From Plantibacter sp. Leaf314 (GTDB lineage Bacteria > Actinomycetota > Actinomycetes > Actinomycetales > Microbacteriaceae), in contig NZ_LMOB01000001.1 of assembly GCF_001423185.1 (NCBI RefSeq), positions 885,437 to 949,436 of the forward strand: 64,000 nt of DNA, written 5' to 3'. Below, piece by piece: positions 8,084 to 15,570 of the stretch (position 1 is the stretch's first letter; each line of letters opens with the position of its first letter). Made by a program: the position numbers and the translations under genes. The notes under the pieces were generated by a model. That model was not told the origin of the DNA and did no database searches. It was given only the letters and a program-made list of their open reading frames with translations.

Positions 8084-9214
8084 TCAGCCCGCCGGGCAGG
8101 TCGGGAGGGCGCTGGTGTCGCCACCGTCCGCGATCACCTTGAGCGCCGAGAGCGAATCGTCGAGCGTCTTGACGGCGAAGACCTGCAGTCCGTCCGGGAT
8201 GTGCCCGGAGACCTCGTCGCAGTTGCTCTCCGGAGCGAGGAACCATTCGGCCCCGGCGTCCTTGGCGCCGAAGAGCTTCTGGCGGATGCCGCCGATGGCT
8301 CCGACGTTGCCGTCGGCGTCGATCGTGCCGGTCCCGGCGACGTCCTTCCCGCCGTTGAGCTCACCGGGCGTGAGCAGGTCGATCATCCCCAGCGCGAACA
8401 TCATGCCGGCACTCGGCCCGCCGACGTTGTCGAGCTGGATGGTGATGTCGACCGGGAGGTCGTAGGTGACCTTCGTGCCGATGCCGATCACCGTCGAGGT
8501 CGTCCCATCGCTCGCGGTCGCCGTCGTGGGCGTGATCTGCACGGTGGCCGGCGAGCCCCCGCGGACGATGTCGAGGGTGACGGGGGTCTCCGTCCCGTTC
8601 TCGGCGATGGCGCCGCGCAGGCTTTCGAGCCCCGTCACCGGTACGCCGTCGACGGCGACGATCTCGTCGTCGAGTCGCAACACGCCCTGCGCCGGCGCCC
8701 CCTCGGCGATCTGCGCGACGACGACGTGCTCCGGCACCTCGTAGCCGAGCTCGCGCAACGCCGCGGCAACGGAGTCCTGCTGGGAGTCCACCATCAGCGT
8801 CGCGTTCTGCTCGTCGCGCTGCTCCGACGTCACGCCCGGCGGGAAGTAGAGGTCCATCGGGACCACGGCTCGGCTCGGGTCGAACCAGGCCGAGACGATG
8901 TCGAGCCAACCGGGGCTCCGCTGCGGGTTGCCGACGAGCTGCACCGTGAGCATGTCGAGGGTGCCGCCGGTGTCGTAGGTCTTCGCGTCGTGGACCTCGA
9001 TGAGCGGAACGTCCTTGTCCTCGCCCTCGGTCGTGCCGAGCACGTTGAAGACCGGCCCCGGCTGCTCGATCACGTACGGAGCGGGCACTGCGGAGAGCAC
9101 ACCGAGGAGGACCAACGAGAGGACGAGGACGATCCATCCGAAGCGCGCACGACGGTTCCGGCCATGGCCGGTCGGCGCCGAAGCGGTGGGAGCCTCATCG
9201 GCGAAGAGCGACAT
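8084..9214 (-). CDS. Membrane-anchored PDZ domain / Lon-like serine protease (YlbL family)
   Basis: The 376-residue protein has one N-terminal membrane anchor (about 25-45), an extracytoplasmic PDZ domain (about 150-225) and a C-terminal Lon-type proteolytic domain. The catalytic dyad is visible: Ser268 in GGPSAG and Lys313 in GGIRQKLFGAK, 45 residues apart as expected for Lon peptidases. Two Cys near the C-terminus (332 and 373) could form a disulfide outside the cell. The ATG at 9212-9214 follows GAAGGC. It is encoded upstream of UPF0182 in the same direction and divergent from DUF2342, an arrangement shared with mycobacteria. It probably trims or quality-controls a secreted or membrane protein. 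Confidence 0.88.
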   Translation of the reverse strand: MSLFADEAPTASAPTGHGRNRRARFGWIVLVLSLVLLGVLSAVPAPYVIEQPGPVFNVLGTTEGEDKDVPLIEVHDAKTYDTGGTLDMLTVQLVGNPQRSPGWLDIVSAWFDPSRAVVPMDLYFPPGVTSEQRDEQNATLMVDSQQDSVAAALRELGYEVPEHVVVAQIAEGAPAQGVLRLDDEIVAVDGVPVTGLESLRGAIAENGTETPVTLDIVRGGSPATVQITPTTATASDGTTSTVIGIGTKVTYDLPVDITIQLDNVGGPSAGMMFALGMIDLLTPGELNGGKDVAGTGTIDADGNVGAIGGIRQKLFGAKDAGAEWFLAPESNCDEVSGHIPDGLQVFAVKTLDDSLSALKVIADGGDTSALPTCPAG

Positions 9215-9334
9215 GCAAGCCTTCCGGACTGTTCGCGGTGGGCGGAAACCCGACCAACCATACCCCGGCGATTCTTCAGCGAGGTGCGACTAGCGTAGAA
9301 GGCCCAGCACCGAGCAATCTGAGAGGCGGCTGAC

Positions 9335-10750
9335 GTGCCAGAGGATTCCGACAAGAGTCCGGAGGACGAGTTCCGCGACATGCTCCGCGAGCTGCTCTCC
9401 GGCAACGGCTCGTTCGATCCGAGCCAACTCGCCGGCGCCGCCGGCCTGCCGAGCGACCCGGCCAGTCTCGCCGCGCTCATGTCGCAGCTGCAGGGCGCCC
9501 TGCAATCGAACGGCGACGGCATCAACTGGGACACCTCGCTCCAGCAGGCGAAGACGATCGCCGGCGACGGTGCTCGCGACACGACGCCCGAGCAGCGCGT
9601 CGAGTACGAGCAGGCGTTCCACATCGCGTCCCTGTGGCTGGCCGACGTCACGGATGTCGCCGAACTCTCCAGCGAGCCCGCTCTCTACACGCGAACCCGT
9701 TGGGCGACGAAGACGATGCCGTTCTGGACCCAGCTCGCGGAACCGGTGGCGACCAACATCGCGAACGCCCTCACCGGCGTCCTCACCGAACGTGCTCCGG
9801 AGGAGCTCTCCGGCATGATCGCGAACGCCGGACAACTCGTCCGCGGCATCGGCGGCACCCTCTTCGCGATGCAGCTCGGCCAGGTGGTCGGTCAGCTCTC
9901 CAAGGAGGTCGTCTCCGGTGGGGACATCGGCATCCCGCTGCTCGACGACAACGAGGCCGCACTCGTCCCCCAGAACGTCGCCGACTTCGGCGAGGGTCTC
10001 GATATCCCGGCCGACCAGGTGCAGATCTACCTCGCCGTCCGCGAACTCGCCCACGCGCGACTCTTCCGCCACGCGCGGTGGCTCCGCCTGCACCTCATCT
10101 CCTCGATCACGGACTTCGCCCGCGGCATCCGGATCGACACGGAACGGCTCGAAGAGCTCGCCGAGAGCTTCGATCCGTCCAACCCAGAGGAGCTCCGCGA
10201 GGCGATGACGAGCGGTGCTCTCATCCCCGCTCGGACCGAGTCGCAGGAGGCGAGCCTCGCCCGACTCGAGACCACGCTGGCGCTCATCGAGGGCTGGGTG
10301 GACGTCGTGACGGCTGCGGCCACCGTGCGTCTCCCGCGATCGGCAGCCATCGCCGAGACCGTCCGGCGCCGACGCGCCGCTGGCGGACCGGCCGAACAGG
10401 CTCTGGGAGCGCTCGTCGGACTCGAGCTCCGCCCCCGCCGCCTTCGCGAAGCCGCGATGATGTGGCAGCAGGTCACCGACGCGGTCGGTACGGCCCAGCG
10501 GGACGCCCTCTGGTCGCACCCGGACCTCGTCCCCACTGCGGCCGACATCGACGCACCGGACGCCCTCGTGGCGCGCCTCGAGGCCGAAGCCCGCGGGGAG
10601 CGCCCGGAGCAGGACGAGATGGACCTCGCACTCGAGGACCTGCTCCGCGACGAGGAACGAGGCGAGGCCGCGCGGGACGACCAGGCTCGCACCGATGAAC
10701 CGGGACCGGACTCCTCCGACCCGGACGGCACCGGCGGTCCCCCGGTCTGA
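9335..10750 (+). CDS. DUF2342 family protein, putative zinc-dependent metalloprotease
   Basis: The 471-residue protein matches the DUF2342 family (Rv3195 type), often annotated as a zinc-dependent metalloprotease. The core is helical (about 90-390). The segment VRELAHARLFRHARWL carries the expected metal helix, but it reads RELAH (236-240): the first His of HExxH is Arg here, so peptidase activity is doubtful. The C-terminal 60 residues are acidic and probably disordered. The start is GTG at 9335-9337 after GAGAGGCGG. It is divergent from the PDZ protease with 120 bases for both promoters. Its true activity is unproven. Confidence 0.82.
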   Translation: MPEDSDKSPEDEFRDMLRELLSGNGSFDPSQLAGAAGLPSDPASLAALMSQLQGALQSNGDGINWDTSLQQAKTIAGDGARDTTPEQRVEYEQAFHIASLWLADVTDVAELSSEPALYTRTRWATKTMPFWTQLAEPVATNIANALTGVLTERAPEELSGMIANAGQLVRGIGGTLFAMQLGQVVGQLSKEVVSGGDIGIPLLDDNEAALVPQNVADFGEGLDIPADQVQIYLAVRELAHARLFRHARWLRLHLISSITDFARGIRIDTERLEELAESFDPSNPEELREAMTSGALIPARTESQEASLARLETTLALIEGWVDVVTAAATVRLPRSAAIAETVRRRRAAGGPAEQALGALVGLELRPRRLREAAMMWQQVTDAVGTAQRDALWSHPDLVPTAADIDAPDALVARLEAEARGERPEQDEMDLALEDLLRDEERGEAARDDQARTDEPGPDSSDPDGTGGPPV

Positions 10751-10825
10751 TCCGACGATCGTCTCGGCGAGCGGGCCTGTGGAGAGCCACGACGGACCCG
10801 CTCGCGGAACCGTCATCATCGATGG

Positions 10826-11716
10826 ATGACGACCCGGCTCGATCCCCGCAGACCACTCCTCTGGCGAACGCCCCACAGTCTGCAGATGGGGGTCGACGAC
10901 GCCGTCGTCCTCGACAGCGTCATGACCGACACCGAGCAGGTCGTGTCCGCTCTGCGGGCAGGGTTCCCGGCGTCGGTCGGCCGTCGGTTGGCGGGGGCGT
11001 TCGGTGTCCCGGAAGTCGAGGTCGAACGTGTCTTCACGGCGCTCGAGCCGGTGATCGACCACGGCACGCGGGCAGATCCTCCCCGGCGGCCGCATCGCGT
11101 CGTTGTGGCCGGTGCGAGCCCGTCGGCCGATCAGCTCCGCAGGCTGCTCGCGGACCAGTCGGTGATCGACCTCGCCGAGGCGGGACCCGTCGACGACGCA
11201 CCGGAGGCATCACCGCATCCGGTCGACATCGCGATCCTGTTCGCCGACTTCGTCCTGCCGCCGAGCCGGTACGCCCGGTGGCTGCGTGACGACGTCCCGC
11301 ATCTGCCGATCGTCTTCGGTGATCGCTACGTCCGGATCGGGCCGTTCGTCACTCCGGGCGCCGGCCCGTGCCTGCACTGCGTCGAGTTGCACCGCGCCGA
11401 CGACGACCCGGCCTGGCCGGCGGTCGCGTCGCAACTCCTCGGACACCGTTCCCCGCTCGACACCCTGCTGGTCCGCTCCGAGGTCGCGACCCGGGTCGCC
11501 CGCCTCGTCCTCAGACGGATCGAGGCGGCGCAGCCCATCCTCGTGAACACGCAGCTGGTGATCGACGCCGCCTCGGGAGGGGTCAGGCGCCGCGTCGTCC
11601 GGGAGCACTCGAGGTGCGCATGCCGAGCTCTGCCAGGAAGCGGGACGGCTCCCGTCTCCCCCCACGCTGCTGCGTCTCCGACCACGACAGGTGCAGGAGG
11701 CGTTTGGCCCGGGTGA
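10826..11716 (+). CDS. ThiF-like / TOMM leader-peptide-binding (cyclodehydratase E1-like) protein, orphan
   Basis: The 296-residue protein resembles the Ocin-ThiF/cyclodehydratase partner family. The N-terminus LLWRTPHSLQMGV fits the leader-peptide-binding winged domain. GPFVTPGAGPCLHCVELHRA followed by DDDPAWP is a family hallmark, and C182xxC185 with C264xC266 can bind a structural zinc. No YcaO partner, dehydrogenase or precursor peptide lies nearby. Mycobacteria keep a similar gene at this position (Rv3196), suggesting a conserved non-biosynthetic role. The last 134 bases, which encode the second Cys pair, overlap uvrD2 on the other strand. ATG 10826 is preferred over out-of-frame ATG 10822; CATCAT six bases upstream could be a -10 element for a leaderless mRNA. 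Confidence 0.75.
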   Translation: MTTRLDPRRPLLWRTPHSLQMGVDDAVVLDSVMTDTEQVVSALRAGFPASVGRRLAGAFGVPEVEVERVFTALEPVIDHGTRADPPRRPHRVVVAGASPSADQLRRLLADQSVIDLAEAGPVDDAPEASPHPVDIAILFADFVLPPSRYARWLRDDVPHLPIVFGDRYVRIGPFVTPGAGPCLHCVELHRADDDPAWPAVASQLLGHRSPLDTLLVRSEVATRVARLVLRRIEAAQPILVNTQLVIDAASGGVRRRVVREHSRCACRALPGSGTAPVSPHAAASPTTTGAGGVWPG

Positions 11717-13313
11717 TCCCGACGTACAGGAGCCGGCGCTCCTCGTCCGCCTGCTCGAAGTGCTTCGCATAGGAGATCGGGAGATACCCCTCGGACAGGC
11801 CGATGAGGTGGACGGCCTCCCACTCGAGCCCTTTGGCCGAGTGCAGGGTGGCGAGGGTGACCGCCTCGACCGTCGGCTCGTGCTGCGCAGCCTGACGGGT
11901 CTGCAGTTCATCGGTGAAGGCGCGGAACGTCGTGCCCTCCGGCGCCTGGTCGACGAGCCCCATGATCGCGTTGAGCGACTCCCAGCGGTCGCGCACCGCG
12001 CCGCCGCCGTCCGGAGGATCCTGGCTCCACCCGAGGGACCGGAGCACGTCGCTGACGGACTTGAACAGCGGTTCACCGCTGATCGAGACGGAGGCCGCCC
12101 GGAGTTGCAGGAGCGCCTGACGGACCTCGGGGAGTTCGAAGAAGCGCTTCGATCCGTGCATGACATACGGGATACCCGCCTCGCCCAGCGCCGTCTCGAG
12201 TGCAGCGGCCTGCACGTTGATGCGGTACAGCACGGCGATCTCCGACGCGGGGACGCCCGACTGCAGCTGATCGAGGATCTCCGACGCCACCCCTCTCGCC
12301 TCGGACAGCTCGTTCGGGTACTGGCGGACCCCGACGGCAGGGGTCTCGGGGCGCACGGACGATGCCGACTCGTCCTCCGCTCGCACCGCGGAGAGCTGCA
12401 GCGCCCCCGGGCGCCCGCGCATGAGCGTGTTCGCCGCGGCGACGACGGGCGGGGCGGACCGGTAGTTGCGTTCGAGGCGCACCACGGTCGCGTCGTGGTA
12501 CCGGGTCGGGAAGTCCAGGAGGTAGTCGGCGCGAGCACCCGCGAACGAGTAGATGGTCTGGCTCGCGTCGCCGACGACGCACACGTCGCGGCGGCCGCCC
12601 AACCAGAGTTCGAGCAGGCGGTGCTGCAGCGGGGACACGTCCTGGTACTCGTCGACGACGAAGAACCGGTACTGCTCATGGACCTGCATCGCGACCGACG
12701 GTTCGGTCTCGATCATGCCGGCGCAAGCGAGCAGGACGTCCTCGAAGTCGATCCGCTTGCGCTCGTCCTTGAGCTGCTCGTAACTCTCCTGGAGAGCCAC
12801 CACCTGCTCGAGGGAGAGCTTCGCCGGCAGCGGGCGGTTCGCCGCCGCGTACTGCTCCAACGTCAGGCCCGACACCTTCCGCCACTCGATCTCACCGGCG
12901 ACGTCCCGCAGGGTCGCCGTGTCGACCCGCAGGCGGAGCCGTTCCGCCGCGTGGCCGAGCACCCGTCCCTTGCTCTCGACGAGCGCCGGCACCTGTCCTC
13001 CGACGACCTGCGGCCAGAAGAAGTTCAGCTGCGACAGCGCAGACGCGTGGAAGGTCCTCGCCGAGACCCCCTCGGCACCGAGCGCTCGCAATCGACCGCG
13101 CAGCTCTGCGGCCGCACGGCTCGTGAAGGTGAGGGCCATCACCCGTGAGGCGGTGTACGTCCCGGTGGCGACGCCGTAGGCGATGCGGTGGGTGATCGCG
13201 CGGGTCTTGCCGGTGCCGGCACCGGCGAGCATGCACACGGGTCCGCGAAGCGCCTCCGCCGCGACGGCTTGATCGGGGTCGAGTCCGGCGAGCAGTTCGG
13301 CCGGACTGCTCAT
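11583..13313 (-). CDS. uvrD2: UvrD2-type superfamily 1 DNA helicase
   Basis: The 576-residue ATP-driven 3'-5' DNA helicase has Walker A GAGTGKT (about 31-37), motif Ia LTFTSRAAAEL, Walker B VVDEYQD, motif III GDASQTIYSF, motif IV/V around LATLHSAKGLEWE and motif VI YVGITRAKRL. It ends about 35 residues after motif VI. The mycobacterial UvrD2 has an extra HRDC domain and about 700 residues, so this one lacks that C-terminal module. It follows nudC in the same direction after 25 bases and overlaps the convergent ThiF-like gene. It likely acts in DNA repair or replication restart. Confidence 0.9.
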   Translation of the reverse strand: MSSPAELLAGLDPDQAVAAEALRGPVCMLAGAGTGKTRAITHRIAYGVATGTYTASRVMALTFTSRAAAELRGRLRALGAEGVSARTFHASALSQLNFFWPQVVGGQVPALVESKGRVLGHAAERLRLRVDTATLRDVAGEIEWRKVSGLTLEQYAAANRPLPAKLSLEQVVALQESYEQLKDERKRIDFEDVLLACAGMIETEPSVAMQVHEQYRFFVVDEYQDVSPLQHRLLELWLGGRRDVCVVGDASQTIYSFAGARADYLLDFPTRYHDATVVRLERNYRSAPPVVAAANTLMRGRPGALQLSAVRAEDESASSVRPETPAVGVRQYPNELSEARGVASEILDQLQSGVPASEIAVLYRINVQAAALETALGEAGIPYVMHGSKRFFELPEVRQALLQLRAASVSISGEPLFKSVSDVLRSLGWSQDPPDGGGAVRDRWESLNAIMGLVDQAPEGTTFRAFTDELQTRQAAQHEPTVEAVTLATLHSAKGLEWEAVHLIGLSEGYLPISYAKHFEQADEERRLLYVGITRAKRLLHLSWSETQQRGGRREPSRFLAELGMRTSSAPGRRGA

Positions 13314-13338
13314 CGTGGACCCTCGGGGACGACGCGGG

Positions 13339-14277
13339 TCATCGCGTCCAGGATCCGCTCAGCCAGTCGTCGATGACGGCCCGGGCGATCGACGACGGAC
13401 CGGGCAGGATCACGTCCGTCGACGGGTCCTCGAGCTCTTCGCGCGTGAACCACCGGAGATCGAGGATCTCCTGTCCGTCCGGCACGAGCGCCTCCGGGTC
13501 CTGGTCTGCGGCGAGCGGCGCGACGAACCCGAGCATGAGCGAGCGCGGGAACGGCCACGGCTGCGAGCCGAGGTAGACGGGCGTCCCGAGGCGCATGCCG
13601 GACTCCTCGAAGATCTCGCGGGAGACGGCCTGTTCGAGCGACTCGCCGGCGTCGACGTACCCCGCGAGCAGCGAATACCGGTTGTGCTCCCACATCGCGT
13701 TCGATCCCAGCAGGATCCGACCGGCCGGGTCGACGACCGCCACGATGACCGCCGGGTCCATGCGCGGGAACAGCTCGTTGCCGTCGACCGGGCAGTGCCT
13801 GGCCCAGCCGGCGTTCCGGACCGTCGTCGGGGACCCGCAGTGTGCACAGAAGGGTTCGGCACGGTGCCAGCCCGCGATCGCCAACGAGGTGGCGAGGATG
13901 CCGACGTCCGTGTCGGAGAGGCGATGACCGCTCCGGCGCAGGTCGAACCAGCGGTCCTCGTCGGCCGTGATCGTGTCGGCCTCCGCATCGCCGAGCACCC
14001 ACAGGAGGATGCCGGTGCCCGCCGGCGTCCCGGGGGTCTCGTCGATCGTGCGGCCGAGGTACACCAGCAGCTCCGGCTCCGGCAGCTCCGAGGGCGTCAT
14101 GCGGTCCAGGGTGTCTCCGGTCACGAGCGCGCGTCTGCCCTTGAGGACGACGGCGCGCACCGTCGGATCGGCGCGCAGCTCGTCGAGCACCTCGGGCCGT
14201 GATCGGAGCTCGCCGTGACGGTCGAGTCCGCCTCTCGCGAGCGGTAGGCCGGCGAGTGCGCGAACCTGAATCGTCAT
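13339..14277 (-). CDS. nudC: NAD(H) pyrophosphatase / NAD-capped RNA decapping Nudix hydrolase
   Basis: The 312-residue protein has the full NudC layout: N-terminal domain (1-140), zinc ribbon (C144, C147, C162) and Nudix domain with the GX5EX7REUXEEXGU box at 206-228. The NADH-specific signature SQPWPFPRS is at 238-246, separating it from general Nudix enzymes. Only three zinc-ribbon Cys are evident; the expected fourth position reads Asp in CPVDG. It hydrolyses NADH to NMNH and AMP and in bacteria can remove NAD caps from RNA. The ATG at 14275-14277 follows AGAGAGG; the open frame to 14355 has no better signal. It probably forms an operon with uvrD2. Confidence 0.93.
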   Translation of the reverse strand: MTIQVRALAGLPLARGGLDRHGELRSRPEVLDELRADPTVRAVVLKGRRALVTGDTLDRMTPSELPEPELLVYLGRTIDETPGTPAGTGILLWVLGDAEADTITADEDRWFDLRRSGHRLSDTDVGILATSLAIAGWHRAEPFCAHCGSPTTVRNAGWARHCPVDGNELFPRMDPAVIVAVVDPAGRILLGSNAMWEHNRYSLLAGYVDAGESLEQAVSREIFEESGMRLGTPVYLGSQPWPFPRSLMLGFVAPLAADQDPEALVPDGQEILDLRWFTREELEDPSTDVILPGPSSIARAVIDDWLSGSWTR

Positions 14278-14340
14278 GGACAACCTCTCTGAGGGCGTGG
14301 CGAGCACGGCTCGCCGGGACGGCCCCGTACCCTGGATGTC

Positions 14341-15570
14341 ATGGCCAGATCCCATCTCACTCTAGCCGCGTTGGCCACCTCGGCCGTCGCCGACCTCCAG
14401 GTCCGCGGCTCCGGCGCGCACACCGCAGGAGGCGAGGGGAACTACGACGCAGCCCGACTCGTGACGGGCGACGGGCGCGAGCTGATCGTGCGCATCCCGA
14501 CCTCGCAGCAGGCCGAGACGGAGCAGTCCGCCGACCTCATCGCCCTCCGCGCCCTCACGCCCGGGATCCGCAGCAGATTGCCGTTCGACGCACCGACGGT
14601 CGTCGGTCAACTCCCGGTGGACGGCACCCGCGCCGTGGTGCTCGACTTCGTCGCAGGCACCCACCTCGACCCGACGGCACTCAGCAGCGACGAGGTCCTC
14701 GCCGACTCGCTCGGAGCCGCGATCGCCGCGATCCACTCGCTCCCCACCTCGTTCGTCGCGGAGGCCGGCCTCCCCCTGCTGACGACGGAACTCATCCGCG
14801 CGGACGCACACCGCATCGTCTCCCGAGCGGCGGAGACGCGACTCCTCCCGACCGCCGTCCGCGAGCGCTGGCAGGCCGCGGTCGAGGACAACTCGCTCTG
14901 GCAGTTCCAGCCCACCGTCATCCACGGTTCCCTGGCCGCCGATCGGGTCCTCGTCATCCGCCAGGACGGCCACGGCCTCGTCAACGGCGTCCTCGACTGG
15001 GGCTCCCTCCGGGTCGGCGACCCGGCACTCGACCTCCATTGGATCGCGACGCTCGGCACCACAGGCGAACAGACACTGTCCACCTATGCGGCCTCGTGTT
15101 CCCGCGGCCCGGACCGGTTCGTGACCCTCCGCGCGAGGCTCTACGCGGAGCTGGAGATCGCCCGCTGGCTGTTGCACGGCCGGGACGGCCACGACGAGAC
15201 GATCGTCGAGGACGCCGTCGCCATGCTCGACGGACTCGTGGACCGGGTGCTCGGCGACGTGACCGACCCGCTCGGGAGCAGCACAGGCCCCGTCTTGGCG
15301 GTCGACGAGGTCGAGGACATGCTCGACCGCACCCCCCTCGGATCGTCCTCCCCCGGCATCGCGATGCAGACCGACACCTACGACCGCTCAGAGCTCGAAC
15401 GAGCCCTCGGCCGGGACACCGGAAGCGCCGACACCTCCGAGGACGAGGACCCGTCCGCGGAGGACGCGAACGCCACGGATCAGATCGACACCTCGTCGTT
15501 CGAACTCTGGGACGCCGCGGCCGCCCCGAAGGACCGCTCCCAGGCCGACAGGAGCTCCTCCTCCGAGTAG
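14341..15570 (+). CDS. Aminoglycoside/macrolide phosphotransferase-fold protein, probable pseudokinase
   Basis: The 409-residue protein has the kinase-like fold of the APH/MPH family: an N-lobe with LIVRIP (48-53) and a C-lobe with the metal-binding DWG (219-221) and GDPALDL (226-232). The catalytic loop is abnormal. The usual HGDLHxxN reads HGSLAADR (195-202), so catalytic Asp is Ser197 and magnesium-binding Asn is Arg202. An acidic, Ser-rich tail of about 130 residues follows. A TACCCT hexamer ends seven bases before the ATG, indicating a leaderless mRNA. It is divergent from nudC, and its last 91 bases overlap adnB on the other strand. Resistance-enzyme function is unlikely; a binding or regulatory role is inferred. 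Confidence 0.75.
   Translation: MARSHLTLAALATSAVADLQVRGSGAHTAGGEGNYDAARLVTGDGRELIVRIPTSQQAETEQSADLIALRALTPGIRSRLPFDAPTVVGQLPVDGTRAVVLDFVAGTHLDPTALSSDEVLADSLGAAIAAIHSLPTSFVAEAGLPLLTTELIRADAHRIVSRAAETRLLPTAVRERWQAAVEDNSLWQFQPTVIHGSLAADRVLVIRQDGHGLVNGVLDWGSLRVGDPALDLHWIATLGTTGEQTLSTYAASCSRGPDRFVTLRARLYAELEIARWLLHGRDGHDETIVEDAVAMLDGLVDRVLGDVTDPLGSSTGPVLAVDEVEDMLDRTPLGSSSPGIAMQTDTYDRSELERALGRDTGSADTSEDEDPSAEDANATDQIDTSSFELWDAAAAPKDRSQADRSSSSE

Noticed and set aside
5941..8142. A 733-codon plus-strand open frame opposite UPF0182
   Set aside because: It is low-complexity (Val/Arg/Asp/Glu) and fully explained by the UPF0182 gene on the other strand.
10822..11289. Alternative ATG at 10822 in another frame
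   Set aside because: That frame gives an Arg-rich product without motifs. The ATG at 10826 opens the ThiF-like protein with recognisable N-terminal and Cys motifs.
11583..11716. Possible frameshift explaining the uvrD2/ThiF-like overlap
   Set aside because: Both frames run cleanly to their stops and the ThiF-like end carries the expected Cys pair, so a true overlap is more likely than an error.
14341..15570. Macrolide or aminoglycoside resistance determinant
   Set aside because: The fold is similar, but the catalytic Asp and metal-binding Asn are missing and the locus is a conserved repair region, so a resistance call is not supported.
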